A stretch of 64,000 nt of DNA, taken from Scatolibacter rhodanostii (GTDB lineage Bacteria; Bacillota; Clostridia; Oscillospirales; Acutalibacteraceae). The notes beneath the pieces were generated by a model. That model saw only the letters and a program-made list of their open reading frames with translations. It was not told where the DNA came from and ran no database searches. The stretch lies in NCBI RefSeq assembly GCF_900197595.1, contig NZ_FZLO01000003.1, positions 1-64,000 on the forward strand, written 5' to 3'. A program made the position numbers and the translations under genes. Position 1 is the first letter of the stretch, and each line of letters starts with the position of its first letter. Below are positions 41,193 through 51,246 of the stretch, in pieces.

Positions 41193-41342
41193 TTATTTCG
41201 TTTCTTTATGCATGGTGTGTTTCTTGCAGAACTTGCAATATTTGTTCATTTCAAGTCTGTCTGGATCATTTTTCTTGTTCTTTTTGGTAACATAGTTTCT
41301 CTGTTTGCATTCAGAACAAGCCATTGTAACTCTAACTCTCAT
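41193..41342 (-). CDS. rpmG: Ribosomal protein L33, zinc-binding type
   Basis: A 49-residue L33 of the large subunit. It carries the zinc-binding CSEC near residues 9-12 and CKFC at 36-39, and the usual [15 protein letters not shown] segment. ATG 41342 follows GGGAGGTGCCGAA. The gene is the first in the rpmG-secE-nusG-rplK-rplA operon and lies 17 bases upstream of secE. Confidence 0.95.
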   Translation of the reverse strand: MRVRVTMACSECKQRNYVTKKNKKNDPDRLEMNKYCKFCKKHTMHKETK

Positions 41343-41437
41343 TTCGGCACCTCCCGGTTTACGGAAAAAATTTGGGGAACTTTACCCCGGCCTCCCTCAA
41401 AAGTGGCATAAAAAAATAACCTCTTTGAGGTATTAAT

Positions 41438-41467
41438 AGTATATCATAGGTTGTCTTGCGCTGTCAA
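41438..41467 (-). promoter_or_regulatory. Promoter of rpmG-secE-nusG-rplK-rplA
   Basis: On the minus strand TTGACA (41467-41462) and TATACT (41443-41438) are 18 bases apart. A short CCTC/GAGG hairpin followed by TTATTTTTTT lies in the leader at about 41410-41431 and could act as a pause or attenuator. The gap up to 41502 shows no tRNA gene. Confidence 0.85.
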
Positions 41468-41502
41468 CCAAAATTTTAGCGTTTATATCGCAAATTAATT
41501 TA

Positions 41503-41545
41503 AAAACTGCTGCAAACTTTTTTTCCTTTGCAGCAGTTTTTTGTC
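41503..41545 (-). terminator. Terminator of the polysaccharide cluster
   Basis: A perfect 14-bp stem, AAAACTGCTGCAAA (41503-41516) and TTTGCAGCAGTTTT (41527-41540), directly follows the flippase stop on the minus strand. It isolates the cluster from the rpmG operon. Confidence 0.85.
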
Positions 41546-43090
41546 TTACAGACGGTCAGCAAATGAACTTTTTTTTATAAATTTTCTTGTTATTTTTGAT
41601 ATTATACCGCCAAATATTTCTTTTTCATACGAATTCATAATAAAGAACCACAATCCAAGCGCGTAAATTATCACATATATAATAATTTTGATTAATAAGC
41701 CAAAATAAGAATTTGGCAATGGAACTTGATTGAGCAGTACACCCCCAAAACCAGTCACCACGCTGAATAAGATAATAGGAGCAACTTCTTTCCAATATCG
41801 CCCAATCTCTAGCTTCATTTCTTTTTTATAATAGATATTCAAAATAATATTCGAAACTAGACAAGCAATGCCGGTTACTAACGCAGCACCAACCGCTCCA
41901 AATTCTCTTGCTACAGGAATGGCAATCAGAATACTAACAACAGCGATAACTAAAAATGAAATAGAACGAAAAGCAAGTTTATTAGAAGCCTGTAAGATGG
42001 TAATGCCTATATTTTGAATCAGGTCAATTGTAATTGGCGCAATTAAGAACAGTACAATCCAGTAAGCATCTGCATAACTTTTCTCCAACCAAAGACCAAT
42101 AAATTGCTGACCAAAGACAGTAAACCCGCTCAGCACGCAAAACATCAATAACGCTTGTATACGGCCGATTCGAATCAACATATCCGAGAGTTCTTTCGGC
42201 GGTGCATTATGTGTCACACGTTCGGTTACATTCGGCAGAAAAACACTGGTAATGGCGGTAGAAAGTGATTGATAGTTGAGAAAAATAGTCAAGGCTGCTC
42301 CATACATACCGACTGCGGCAGTGCTCACCGCAACATTCATAATCACCTTATTGCTTTGCCAAAACACCTGATCCATAAGGGCTCCGATGAATGTATACAT
42401 TGAAAATTGAAGCATACTTCTAAATAATCCGCTGTCAAAATGGTGAAAACGAATTTTCATATTCAGTTTACGCAGGCAATAATAAATTTGCGCTAAGATG
42501 ATGGCAATGTTTAGACCGGTCTGCACAGCGACAATCCCCATGGCCGTTGGCATGTGCGAGAGAACCAAAATCAAAAAAACAGGTTGCGTCACAATCTGTA
42601 TAAGCGTAATAAGTCTAAGAAAAATAAATTTCTCATACGAAATGATAACTGCGTTGAATATTTTGGTGGGAATCGTAATTGCCATATTAAAAATGACAAC
42701 AATTAAAATTTGTCTGGCTCTTACAATCATTTCTTGAGACATATCTCCAGAAAGAACCGGGTCAAAGATATGATATAAAATCACGCCTGCTATGATAATC
42801 AAGACTGTGATTACACTATAAATCATGGTCGAGAGAGACAAGACATTTTCCATATTCTCTCGATTATTTTCCGCTTTATATTTGGAATAGTAGCGGATAA
42901 TGGTTGCTGACAATCCAAAATCCATGATAGAAAGATAAGCTGTGAAACTCCCAATTAATTGATAAAGACCATATTCATCTTCGCCCAAAAAGTGGATAAA
43001 CAAGGGAACATAAACAAATCCTAATACCAACTGAAATAGCAGGGTAATATAGGATAAGACAACCCCCACTTTTCTCTGACTTTTATCCAT
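41546..43090 (-). CDS. Wzx-like polysaccharide flippase
   Basis: A 514-residue MATE/Wzx-type membrane protein with about 12-14 helices. It opens KVGVVLSYITLLFQLVLGF and LGEDEYGLYQLIGSFTAYLSIMDFGLSATIIR, typical of O-antigen or cell-wall polysaccharide flippases that move lipid-linked repeat units across the membrane. Last gene of a seven-gene minus-strand cluster. The Wzx family assignment is based on topology and position; the sugar is unknown. Confidence 0.85.
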   Translation of the reverse strand: MDKSQRKVGVVLSYITLLFQLVLGFVYVPLFIHFLGEDEYGLYQLIGSFTAYLSIMDFGLSATIIRYYSKYKAENNRENMENVLSLSTMIYSVITVLIIIAGVILYHIFDPVLSGDMSQEMIVRARQILIVVIFNMAITIPTKIFNAVIISYEKFIFLRLITLIQIVTQPVFLILVLSHMPTAMGIVAVQTGLNIAIILAQIYYCLRKLNMKIRFHHFDSGLFRSMLQFSMYTFIGALMDQVFWQSNKVIMNVAVSTAAVGMYGAALTIFLNYQSLSTAITSVFLPNVTERVTHNAPPKELSDMLIRIGRIQALLMFCVLSGFTVFGQQFIGLWLEKSYADAYWIVLFLIAPITIDLIQNIGITILQASNKLAFRSISFLVIAVVSILIAIPVAREFGAVGAALVTGIACLVSNIILNIYYKKEMKLEIGRYWKEVAPIILFSVVTGFGGVLLNQVPLPNSYFGLLIKIIIYVIIYALGLWFFIMNSYEKEIFGGIISKITRKFIKKSSFADRL

Positions 43091-43144
43091 ATGGCCACCT
43101 GACGAGTATTCTCGCTCTTCCTCTCTATGTCTTTTTACGTTCCC

Positions 43145-44035
43145 TTATCGGGGCAGTATCTTATCTTTTATGCTTTTCAAACAGCGAGATACCGTCAACG
43201 TTGCTTTAGAAACACCAAGCTCTTCTGCAATCTGTGCTGTTGTTTGACCAAGTTTTTTAGCCGTTCTTTCATATGCCGCATAACAGCCCAATCGGCGCAA
43301 TCCTCTAATATCCAAATTCTCTAAGTCGCTTTTTAGCGCAAGTAAATAGCCTCTAGGATTTCGCTCTAGTAATTGGATTGATTGATATGTTAAGCCATCC
43401 TCTAGGTATTCCCCAATATAAATAATATCGTCATACCAGCGGATATGATAGCCAGCTTTGCCTAAAGCAAACCAGACAATCGATTCTGACACAAAGCGTT
43501 CTTCCGGAAAAACAGGAAAAGGAAATTGTCTTAAGATATCCGTATAAAAAGCTTCTGCCTTATCCCCGCTAATGCCATGCTCTGAACGTCGTTGTGAGGT
43601 TGCATCGGCATAAGCTTTGCCCGAGCCGGTACCAATCATTTTTTCAGATGTATACCCTCTAGCTCCTGCCACACCACAAAATTTGATAGAAAAATCGCTT
43701 GGTAAAGCTTTTTCCCATTGTAATATCTTTTCTATAGCATCCGGCAAAAGATAATCGTCACTATCTACAATAAAAAAGAGTTTACCGTTCGCTTTTTCAA
43801 TTCCCAGATTAATAGCTGTATGTTTACCTCCATTTTCTTTTTGTATATAGCGAACAGCAAAGTCATTTTTGTCTTGTTCCCATTTGGTTAGCAAAGATTC
43901 TGTTTGATCAGATGAACCATCATCCACCACAAGCCACTCAAAGTCTTTATTTATTTGTTCTTGTAGGGAACGATATAATCTCTCAAGCGTCGCTGAACGA
44001 TTATAGGTTGGCGTGAATACTGTGACTGCTGCCAA
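43145..44035 (-). CDS. Glycosyltransferase family 2
   Basis: A 296-residue GT-A enzyme. It begins VTVFTPTYNRSATLERLYRSL, has LVVDDGSSDQTE, and the metal-binding DxD motif as FFIVDSDDYLLP. A TTG start (44035) with GGGGAG upstream is used since no ATG fits. The C-terminus reads QTTAQIAEELGVSKATLTVSR, which looks like a helix-turn-helix, unusual in this family. It works with the GT4 enzyme upstream and the flippase downstream. Confidence 0.85.
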   Translation of the reverse strand: MAAVTVFTPTYNRSATLERLYRSLQEQINKDFEWLVVDDGSSDQTESLLTKWEQDKNDFAVRYIQKENGGKHTAINLGIEKANGKLFFIVDSDDYLLPDAIEKILQWEKALPSDFSIKFCGVAGARGYTSEKMIGTGSGKAYADATSQRRSEHGISGDKAEAFYTDILRQFPFPVFPEERFVSESIVWFALGKAGYHIRWYDDIIYIGEYLEDGLTYQSIQLLERNPRGYLLALKSDLENLDIRGLRRLGCYAAYERTAKKLGQTTAQIAEELGVSKATLTVSRCLKSIKDKILPR

Positions 44036-44079
44036 AACCGTCTCCCCTTTCCCTCTGTTTTATATTCTTCACTACAATC

Positions 44080-45183
44080 TTATAGTAACTCTTCTACCTT
44101 TTTTATCGTGTCCTCTAATGAAAAAATGTTGCCCCGTTGCTGTGCTTTCTGCTTCATTTCTTCTAAAAAATCTCTGTCCGTCAACATTTTTTTCATGCCT
44201 AAATAGATTCCATCTACCGAATTCTCGACCATCAGGCCATATTCCCCCTGATTTAGCAAATCTTTTGGCCCGCCACAATCGGTTGAAACAACCGGAAGCC
44301 CTAAAACCAAGGCTTCTGCCACTACAAGAGAATATCCCTCCATCCGAGACGAGCAAACGAAGACATCACATTGATTCATAACAGCATAAGGGTTATCTAA
44401 AAAACCTATAAAATGTACCTGTCCTTGCAGCTGCAAAGTTTCTGCTTGTTTTTGCAATGCTTCTTTTTCAGAACCTTCTCCTAGAATCAATAAATCGAAA
44501 TCTGGAAATTCTTTCGCCAATCGAGCGGCGGCTTCAAGTAATCTGTCAATACCTTTAGGCGGTACCAACCTCCCCACTGTGCAAAAAGCAAATCGGTCTT
44601 TTTTTTCATATAGCGATGTATTTTCTGAAGCTTTGTGCAAAATAGTGTGCCTGTCAATTGGATTGTATAAAACCATCGGTTCTTTCTCTGGCGAAACTTT
44701 CTCTATAAAAGCGCTTTTGGCCTCTTGCGAAACACAAACAACATGATGGAAACGGTCGTAACAATCCTTCTCAGAATTTTTACTATAAAAGCCAGATTCC
44801 TTATCCGTCAAACCTAAAACATCGGTATGAATCCAAGCAATATTATTTACACCAGAAGAGGCCGCACTGGCAAGACGATTACAAGGGCCTTCTAGAAATC
44901 CGATTTCAACATCATAGCCGTCTTTCACCCACAACTCATGCACCCAGCTTGCAGGCAAATATTTGAGAAGGCGGTATACAATACTCTTTTTGATGCGGCT
45001 GGGTTTTTTGACAATGGTTTCGTATTGTATGCGCTTATCCAATTGGCTACGGTAAACACCTTCGTCAAAAATAGTCTGCACTGTGATTTCATGATGTTCA
45101 CATAGGTGATTCACTAATGTCAGCAGAACTTTTTCCGCTCCTCCACCACCAAGATTATTGATGAGAAACAGTATCTTCTTCAC
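44080..45183 (-). CDS. Glycosyltransferase family 4
   Basis: A 367-residue GT-B enzyme. The acceptor domain starts ILFLINNLGGGGAEKVLLTL, and the nucleotide-sugar domain has FCTVGRLVPPKGIDRLLEA and the acidic motif SRMEGYSLVVAEALVLGLPV. GTG 45183 is chosen because AAGGAGG lies nine bases upstream and the family start follows; it overlaps the polymerase gene by 29 bases, suggesting coupling. Confidence 0.88.
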   Translation of the reverse strand: MKKILFLINNLGGGGAEKVLLTLVNHLCEHHEITVQTIFDEGVYRSQLDKRIQYETIVKKPSRIKKSIVYRLLKYLPASWVHELWVKDGYDVEIGFLEGPCNRLASAASSGVNNIAWIHTDVLGLTDKESGFYSKNSEKDCYDRFHHVVCVSQEAKSAFIEKVSPEKEPMVLYNPIDRHTILHKASENTSLYEKKDRFAFCTVGRLVPPKGIDRLLEAAARLAKEFPDFDLLILGEGSEKEALQKQAETLQLQGQVHFIGFLDNPYAVMNQCDVFVCSSRMEGYSLVVAEALVLGLPVVSTDCGGPKDLLNQGEYGLMVENSVDGIYLGMKKMLTDRDFLEEMKQKAQQRGNIFSLEDTIKKVEELL

Positions 45184-46630
45184 TCGGCTCTGCCTCCTTA
45201 TCTTGTCGAACCCAGGCAAGAAAATAGCCAAGATAAGTCCAGAATATAAATACAACAAATAGGAACATAAATCCAACTAAAAGGGAGTCAAATAGATTTT
45301 CTACCATTAAGCTCGCCAGCAGTGAAAACAAAATGCTGGGAAGTAGGAAATCTTGCTTTGTGGCTCGCTTTTTCCACAAAAACTGAAAACCAGTCAAGAT
45401 AACCAAGAGAAAAAATCCTATGAAAGCCAATAGTGGCAAAATTCCCCCACTTACTAATATTTGCAAGTAAATATTGTGCATATTAGAAGCCATTTTTGGT
45501 GTTGCCCGCAAAAATTGTTTTGACAGATGCGGCTTTACTTCCTCTAAAACATTAGCATTACCGACACCAGTCATTATATTTTGAGAAGCAACCTTAAAGC
45601 CTGCTGTCCAGATCACAAAGCGGCCATTAGAGACGTCTTCGGTCAAATATTCGCGATCCGTTTCTACTGGTTTAAATTGTTTCTTTTCCTCTGGATCCAG
45701 TATATTAGTTAAACTTTTTAAATTTAAGCTCTCCTGCACATAAGCCAAGCCTGCTGGTAAATAACTGACACCCGTCTTGATGATTCTTTCTGAACCCACT
45801 ACCGTAGAAGCACCCAAGAGCAGAATTAGCATCATGCTCAACACTTTGACTCTCTTTTTTTGAATTGTATGGACCAAATAGTGAATGCCATAGAAGAACA
45901 AAAACACTAAAACAAAAACAATTAAGGCCACCATAACTGAACGTGAGTTAGAAAGATAGAGAACGATAAACTGCAAAAGAATATTGAAAATTGTAAATTT
46001 TTCAAATGGAGATTTTTCTTTTGTCGCAGACAGCGACTTGTTTTTTTGTGATAAAGTCAAAATCACAAAAGAAGCAACAATAGACAGAAAGCTAATCAAC
46101 GCTCCCGTATTTGGGTTACCAAAAATGCCGAATAAGCGGTTTTCAAATACCCCAATCCAATAATCTCGGCCATCAACTGTATACGTCATCTCGACATTCG
46201 TCATAAAAATAAGGAAAGATAAAAAAGAAAAGAGAAAAGACAGAAAAATAAAGACAGATGAAAGTACGCTTAACTCTTCTTTAATTTTTTCTTTACTTTG
46301 ATCAGGAGACACATACATAAATAAAAACAAAAAAACAATTAGATAAAACCAGTCAATCAAATTCCTAGAAAAATTTTGAGAATAGTTCGCCACAACTCCG
46401 ATGAGAGAAGCTCCTAAGAAGACAAATAACGAAAGATAAAACTTACTTTTATGAATGGTTCTATCTCGAAAAGCAGTGACAGCAGTGACAACCAACCCCC
46501 ACAAAAGAAAGACTTTCAACAATTGCCCGCTAATTCCCATAGCAAATGGGAAGACATATAAAAAAGTAACCACTAAAAGAACAATTTTATAGTGATAAGA
46601 ATCCGTAATCCATTTCCAAGCTTTTGACAA
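45155..46630 (-). CDS. O-antigen ligase/Wzy-like polymerase
   Basis: A 491-residue membrane protein with about 12 helices and a large outside loop containing SNMHNIYLQILVSGGIL (the H-x-x-x-L-Q-x-x-x-x-G-I-L motif of the Wzy_C family). It polymerises or ligates lipid-linked repeats. The start appears to be TTG at 46630 with GAGGGTGTG upstream. It ends in the 5' part of the GT4 gene. Confidence 0.83.
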   Translation of the reverse strand: MSKAWKWITDSYHYKIVLLVVTFLYVFPFAMGISGQLLKVFLLWGLVVTAVTAFRDRTIHKSKFYLSLFVFLGASLIGVVANYSQNFSRNLIDWFYLIVFLFLFMYVSPDQSKEKIKEELSVLSSVFIFLSFLFSFLSFLIFMTNVEMTYTVDGRDYWIGVFENRLFGIFGNPNTGALISFLSIVASFVILTLSQKNKSLSATKEKSPFEKFTIFNILLQFIVLYLSNSRSVMVALIVFVLVFLFFYGIHYLVHTIQKKRVKVLSMMLILLLGASTVVGSERIIKTGVSYLPAGLAYVQESLNLKSLTNILDPEEKKQFKPVETDREYLTEDVSNGRFVIWTAGFKVASQNIMTGVGNANVLEEVKPHLSKQFLRATPKMASNMHNIYLQILVSGGILPLLAFIGFFLLVILTGFQFLWKKRATKQDFLLPSILFSLLASLMVENLFDSLLVGFMFLFVVFIFWTYLGYFLAWVRQDKEAEPSEEDTVSHQ

Positions 46631-46701
46631 ACTTTCACACCCTCTTATTCATTTGTTTTGTTTCTCTGTCATTCATCTCGCTATTTCATCAGCCTGAATG
46701 A

Positions 46702-47769
46702 CTATTGAAACAATTCTTCAATCCCTCTTATTCTATCTTGCTGACCAAAAAAGGCACTGGCTCTCTTTTTGGCATTTTGAGTATACTTGTCCAAATTATT
46801 CCCTGTTAGTATTTGCACTAAGCCGTTATAAAAAGCGTCTTCAGAATTTTCTGTGATAATACCAGCTTCACTATCAGCGATTAATTCGGCCATGCCAAAC
46901 ACATCTGTTGTCACAATCGGTTTCTCAAGAAAAAGTGCCTCACTTGCTGCCACACTAAAACCTTCTATAAAAGAAGAACAAACAAAGCAATCTGCTCTCT
47001 TCAAAAATTTGTAGGGATTTTTTTGAAAACCCCAAAACTTTACAACGGACTGCAACTGATTCATTTCAACAAATTTCTCAAGTTCTTCTCGTTGGTACCC
47101 ATCTCCCACCAACCAAAGACGAACCGGATAATGACTTTCACAAAGCTTTTTTACTGCTGATAAGAGCCTCAAAAATCCCTTTTCCTCGCTCAAACGGCCA
47201 ACAGCACACAAGACAGGTACATCGGACGGTTTTTCTTCCACTGCTTCTTCAGAGAATTTTGTGATCTGGGTAAAATCCATCGGATTATACCGCACCAACA
47301 ACTTGTCCTGATTGGCAAACAGGTGCTGATAATGTTCCTTAACGGCCTGTCCCACAAATATAATTTTGTCGTAGCAATCATTGGCTTCGGGATTTGTCAT
47401 GTCCAACCCATGCACCCAACAATATTTAGGTGCTTCTTTGTTTTTGGAATGCGCCAAAAGGAGAGTCGGTTCTCCCGCTTGAAAAGCCACCTCATAATCA
47501 TATTTTTCACGCACAATCCACTTGTAAAGCCATTTTTGTGGAAAATGTGATAACAAAGCAGAAAAGCCTTTAAAATAAAACCCAAATATTTTTTTGACTT
47601 TTACGTGTTCGGCAATCTCAAATTTTTGAGGCTCATATCGAAAAAGGCATATAAGCGTAATATCAAATTTTTCAGAATCCATGCCATTGACAATGTCAAG
47701 GATTACCCTCTCTACTCCACCCAAATCCAAATGATTGGTCATAAAAAGGATTTTCTTTTTTTCATTCAT
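46702..47769 (-). CDS. Glycosyltransferase family 4
   Basis: A 355-residue GT-B enzyme. It opens ILFMTNHLDLGGVERVILDI, has AVGRLSEEKGFLRLLSAV and the donor-binding SFIEGFSVAASEALFLEKPIV. The start ATG 47769 is preceded by a purine-rich AGGAAACTTTATCAGT. Acts in the same pathway as its neighbours; sugar unknown. Confidence 0.88.
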   Translation of the reverse strand: MNEKKKILFMTNHLDLGGVERVILDIVNGMDSEKFDITLICLFRYEPQKFEIAEHVKVKKIFGFYFKGFSALLSHFPQKWLYKWIVREKYDYEVAFQAGEPTLLLAHSKNKEAPKYCWVHGLDMTNPEANDCYDKIIFVGQAVKEHYQHLFANQDKLLVRYNPMDFTQITKFSEEAVEEKPSDVPVLCAVGRLSEEKGFLRLLSAVKKLCESHYPVRLWLVGDGYQREELEKFVEMNQLQSVVKFWGFQKNPYKFLKRADCFVCSSFIEGFSVAASEALFLEKPIVTTDVFGMAELIADSEAGIITENSEDAFYNGLVQILTGNNLDKYTQNAKKRASAFFGQQDRIRGIEELFQ

Positions 47770-47840
47770 ACTGATAAAGTTTCCTCTCCCAGTCCTTTAA
47801 ATAAAGCTCTATACGTTCAGTATTTGTTTATTTCTATCCG

Positions 47841-48923
47841 TTATCCAGTTTGTTTATGACTACGAAATTTTGTCAGCAATCGGTTATAAAGACTACCAAA
47901 ACGAAATTTCATCAAATACATGAATCTACTATAATGAGCCACAATCGTTATTTTATTGCCATAAATTGCCCTTGCTAACTTGCCAGAAAACCCATTTGAA
48001 CGGATATGCGATTTCGCTGCGTTTTGCACGCCAGTAACCGCCAAGATATGGCCAATATATGCTTTTTTCTCTTTGTAACTAAACGGACACTCTGGTTTAA
48101 ATAAATCAATAAAGCACGAATAAGTCCATTTTATATACAGAAATTCTGCTTCCTTTTTATATAAAGGCAATTGCGTTTGCACGTCTTGTGCCCCAATGTA
48201 ATCAAGAACATGTTGATATAACGTAGTCATAATTTGATGTTTATCGGCTCGATAGGCAGATACCAAACCATCTGTTTGGCTTGCTCTATACAGGTATAAT
48301 GGTTCCTCTAAAAAAGCAATACTCTGTACTGATTTTAAATATTCTAAGTTGAAAATCAAATCTTCGCCCAATGAAATATTGGGTAAAAAAGAAATGTCAT
48401 GTCCGCGAATAATACTCATTTTATAAAGCTTATTAACCGGAGAGTGGATGAGTGAACTTCGCAGCAACGACAAGACTTTTTGCACGCAGGCATCTTTATT
48501 TGCAAGAACACTGTCTGCTTCTGTAATCACTTCTTCTCGCACCTTTTTGTCGTTGGCATCAAAAAGTATATTTGAAATCCCACACACAACCAAATCAGTT
48601 TGATTTTTTTGAGCAGAGGCGAGCATTTTTTCATACATATCCGGTTTTACCGCATCGTCAGAATCCATAAAGACGAGCCATTCTCCGGTTGCATAGGCAA
48701 GGCCAGCATTTCTTGCCATAGAAACACCGCCATTTTTTTGATAAATCACTTTTATTCGTTTATCTTTTTCTGCAAGCTGACCGCAAATTTCTGTTGAACC
48801 ATCCGTAGATCCATCATCCACTAAAATCAGTTCAAAATCCTGTATTGTCTGCGCCAGAATGCAGTTCACTGCCTGTTCAATTTTATCTTTCCTGTTATAT
48901 ATAGGTACAACTACTGATATCAC
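47841..48923 (-). CDS. Glycosyltransferase family 2
   Basis: A 360-residue GT-A enzyme. It starts ISVVVPIYNRKDKIEQAV, shows LILVDDGSTDGSTEIC and the metal-binding VFMDSDDAVKP. The GTG start at 48923 fits the family, with an AAAG-rich weak ribosome site. It lies between two GT4 genes in the cluster. Confidence 0.87.
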   Translation of the reverse strand: MISVVVPIYNRKDKIEQAVNCILAQTIQDFELILVDDGSTDGSTEICGQLAEKDKRIKVIYQKNGGVSMARNAGLAYATGEWLVFMDSDDAVKPDMYEKMLASAQKNQTDLVVCGISNILFDANDKKVREEVITEADSVLANKDACVQKVLSLLRSSLIHSPVNKLYKMSIIRGHDISFLPNISLGEDLIFNLEYLKSVQSIAFLEEPLYLYRASQTDGLVSAYRADKHQIMTTLYQHVLDYIGAQDVQTQLPLYKKEAEFLYIKWTYSCFIDLFKPECPFSYKEKKAYIGHILAVTGVQNAAKSHIRSNGFSGKLARAIYGNKITIVAHYSRFMYLMKFRFGSLYNRLLTKFRSHKQTG

Positions 48924-48939
48924 TTTAAATATCTGCCTT

Positions 48940-50073
48940 TCATGTATGGCTCATATATGGCGTGTAAATTTCTTCCATACGCACAAGCGCATTCTCAAGC
49001 GAATATCGCTGTACATCACGAATATTATTCTTAGCCATTCTTTGTCTTTCCGGCAAATTCTCATAAAGAGAAAAAATCTTATCTTGGCAGTCGTCTACGT
49101 CACCAGGCATATATAGCCTGCCGTTCTCGCCATCTTGAATTACATCTATTTGTCCTCTAATTTTTGTACAGGCAATCGGCAGCCCACAGGCCATTCCTTC
49201 TATCACGCCAATAGGCAGACCCTCTTGCCAACTGGTAGAAACCAAAACATCTGACATGGCACACAGTTCATCAACGTTTCTACAATAGCCGAGAAATCTT
49301 GTACAATCTGCAATGCCTAATGTATTGGCACGCTCTTTGCATAGCTCCCAATCTCTGCCCGTACCCACAAGCAGCAGCTTTAGATTTGGAATTCTCCCTT
49401 TCAATTTTGATACGGCATTTAATAATAGTTCGTGATTCTTTCTGGGAATAAACTCAGCAACATAAATAAGCACAAAATCGTTTGGTGACAAATTATTTTT
49501 TTCGCGAAGTAAATTCTTACGACTTTCATCTACCATAGAAAACCGCTTTAAATCAACGCCTACCCCATCAATTTTATATACACTACCAGCCTTAAAATGC
49601 TTGTCAAACGTCAACTGATAATCTTCTTGGTTCAGTGTAATTATACAATCGGTGTACCTTGACAAAAATTTTTCAACAGGATAGTAAAGCATCCAATTTT
49701 GTCTAGGTGCTCCTTGATAAAAATGAAATCCATGTGCCGTATATAAGACCTTAGTACCGCTTTTACGCATATTTCTTGCGGCCAGTCTTGTCACAACACC
49801 ACCTACTGGCGTATGGCAATGCACAATTTCATACTTTTCGGTTTCTATAATTTTTTTTAATTGTTTATACGCCTTCACATTATCCATATGATAAGGAGAG
49901 CGATTAAAAGGAATCTTATATTCCTTATCACAGCAAATATTCTCTGGTAAAGGCTCTTCTCCGGCAGAAGCATAGTGAACTTCATATCCTTTGTCCCTAA
50001 ACCATTTCATATAAGGTAAATTAAATTTTGCAAAGTTACTTGTGTGAGACACAAATAAAACTTTTTCCTTCAT
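48940..50073 (-). CDS. Glycosyltransferase family 4 (first gene of the cluster)
   Basis: A 377-residue GT-B enzyme. It begins EKVLFVSHTSNFAKFNLPYM and has VHCHTPVGGVVTRLAARN, IYVAEFIPRKNHELLLNAV and the donor-site TSWQEGLPIGVIEGMACGLP. The first three resemble enzymes that add the initial sugars to a lipid carrier (EpsD/CapM-like). ATG 50073 follows AAGGA by nine bases. No priming UDP-sugar transferase gene is in the window; it must be elsewhere. Confidence 0.88.
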   Translation of the reverse strand: MKEKVLFVSHTSNFAKFNLPYMKWFRDKGYEVHYASAGEEPLPENICCDKEYKIPFNRSPYHMDNVKAYKQLKKIIETEKYEIVHCHTPVGGVVTRLAARNMRKSGTKVLYTAHGFHFYQGAPRQNWMLYYPVEKFLSRYTDCIITLNQEDYQLTFDKHFKAGSVYKIDGVGVDLKRFSMVDESRKNLLREKNNLSPNDFVLIYVAEFIPRKNHELLLNAVSKLKGRIPNLKLLLVGTGRDWELCKERANTLGIADCTRFLGYCRNVDELCAMSDVLVSTSWQEGLPIGVIEGMACGLPIACTKIRGQIDVIQDGENGRLYMPGDVDDCQDKIFSLYENLPERQRMAKNNIRDVQRYSLENALVRMEEIYTPYMSHT

Positions 50074-50381
50074 ACTTTGCAATCCTTTCTTGTCGACAAT
50101 CTATTTTCAATACAACAATATACAAACAAGCTCTATCTTCTCGTTTTATTTTACCCTATGGCTTTTAAAAATATGCCCGATATATGTAAATGTCTATATC
50201 TCAATAAAAGAAAACCATTCGATAACAATGTCTAAATTAGTATTATACAAGGAAATTATTACATTTATATAAATAAAAGGTTAATTATCTTGTGATATAA
50301 TCCTAAATTGTCATTAAAATAGAAACTCACTGCCCTACTTGCACTTTCAACAAGCAGGGCAGCAAATTCTTAGCAGCAGAA
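50074..50381 (-). other. 308-base upstream region of the polysaccharide cluster
   Basis: No gene is visible. It should hold the cluster promoter. On the right, CTGCCCTACTTG (50330-50341) and CAAGCAGGGCAG (50351-50362) form a 12-bp hairpin with one G/T position. It is probably the terminator of the gene at 50382, though a long T-run is missing. Confidence 0.6.
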
Positions 50382-51158
50382 TCATTTGTCTAGTCGGTCA
50401 ACAACCTTTTTTTCTTTTTTCTTTTTTTCAGGCTTAATATTTTTTCCTATCAATTTTCGAGTATATTTTAATTCTGTTTTTAGTTCTTCAGAAACTTTTT
50501 CAGAAACCTTTTCAATTGCCTCATTGCTCACAGCGTTTAAGATAGAAATTGTTAAAATGGAACGTACATCCATATCTCCATTCTCATACATATCAGAAAA
50601 TAAATCGCACAATTTATCAAACAACGAGCTACCATTATATTTTATGACAAAAGCATCACACAACGGTGCCACTTTTTCTTTTGCAAATGTAGCAAAACGA
50701 ATTTGCCCATAGGTAATGCGCTCGTTTCTAATATCTTCTTTTAGCTCTGGGAAAATATTAGCTAAGCGGTTAATAAAAAATAAAGGGTCAATGCTACGAT
50801 CGTCTTTTGTTTTTTTCTTCTTTTGCTGAACGAGTTCCACTCGCTTTGGTCCGCTGACAACTTCTAAAAAGTCATTGGCAATGCTTTCAATATCGGCACG
50901 AGTTCCATCTGCCTCATCAAAAAGCCAAGTCGAAAGATTGCGCCAATCTCCTGGTTTTTTATCCGCATTCAAAGAAGTTGAACGCAAGAAAAACTGCTTG
51001 CCCTTTTGATTATATAAAAGACTATATGCCACATCTTCTGTAACAAAGATAACGGCTTTCCCTTTTTCATCTTCTAAAGGGGTTGGTTCGCTAAAACCTT
51101 GAGCTGTCAATACTTCTGCCAGTTTGTCCTTGACAATTTCAAATGCGTTAAAATCCAA
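50382..51158 (-). CDS. Uncharacterised protein with basic C-terminus
   Basis: A 258-residue protein. It opens DFNAFEIVKDKLAEVLTAQG, has a small beta segment (KAVIFVTEDVAYSLLYNQKGKQFFLR) and continues helical (DPLFFINRLANIFPELKEDI) to a lysine-rich end (KKKKEKKVVDRLDK). I do not know the family. The start is uncertain: TTG 51158 has GGAG eight bases upstream; GTG 51167 is too close to it. It lies alone between two terminators. The central run QQKKKKTKDD and the tail suggest nucleic acid or surface contact, as inference. Confidence 0.65.
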   Translation of the reverse strand: MDFNAFEIVKDKLAEVLTAQGFSEPTPLEDEKGKAVIFVTEDVAYSLLYNQKGKQFFLRSTSLNADKKPGDWRNLSTWLFDEADGTRADIESIANDFLEVVSGPKRVELVQQKKKKTKDDRSIDPLFFINRLANIFPELKEDIRNERITYGQIRFATFAKEKVAPLCDAFVIKYNGSSLFDKLCDLFSDMYENGDMDVRSILTISILNAVSNEAIEKVSEKVSEELKTELKYTRKLIGKNIKPEKKKKEKKVVDRLDK

Positions 51159-51246
51159 ACAAATCACTCCACAATGCTTATTATGCAGAATAGTATAGCA
51201 TGTTTTTCTAGAAAAGTCTATATTTTTGTCATACTGCTCCTAATGC

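Noticed and set aside
41343-41545. tRNA gene near secE
   Set aside because: tRNA-Trp often lies near secE-nusG, but no cloverleaf is visible; the region holds a promoter, a short hairpin and a terminator.
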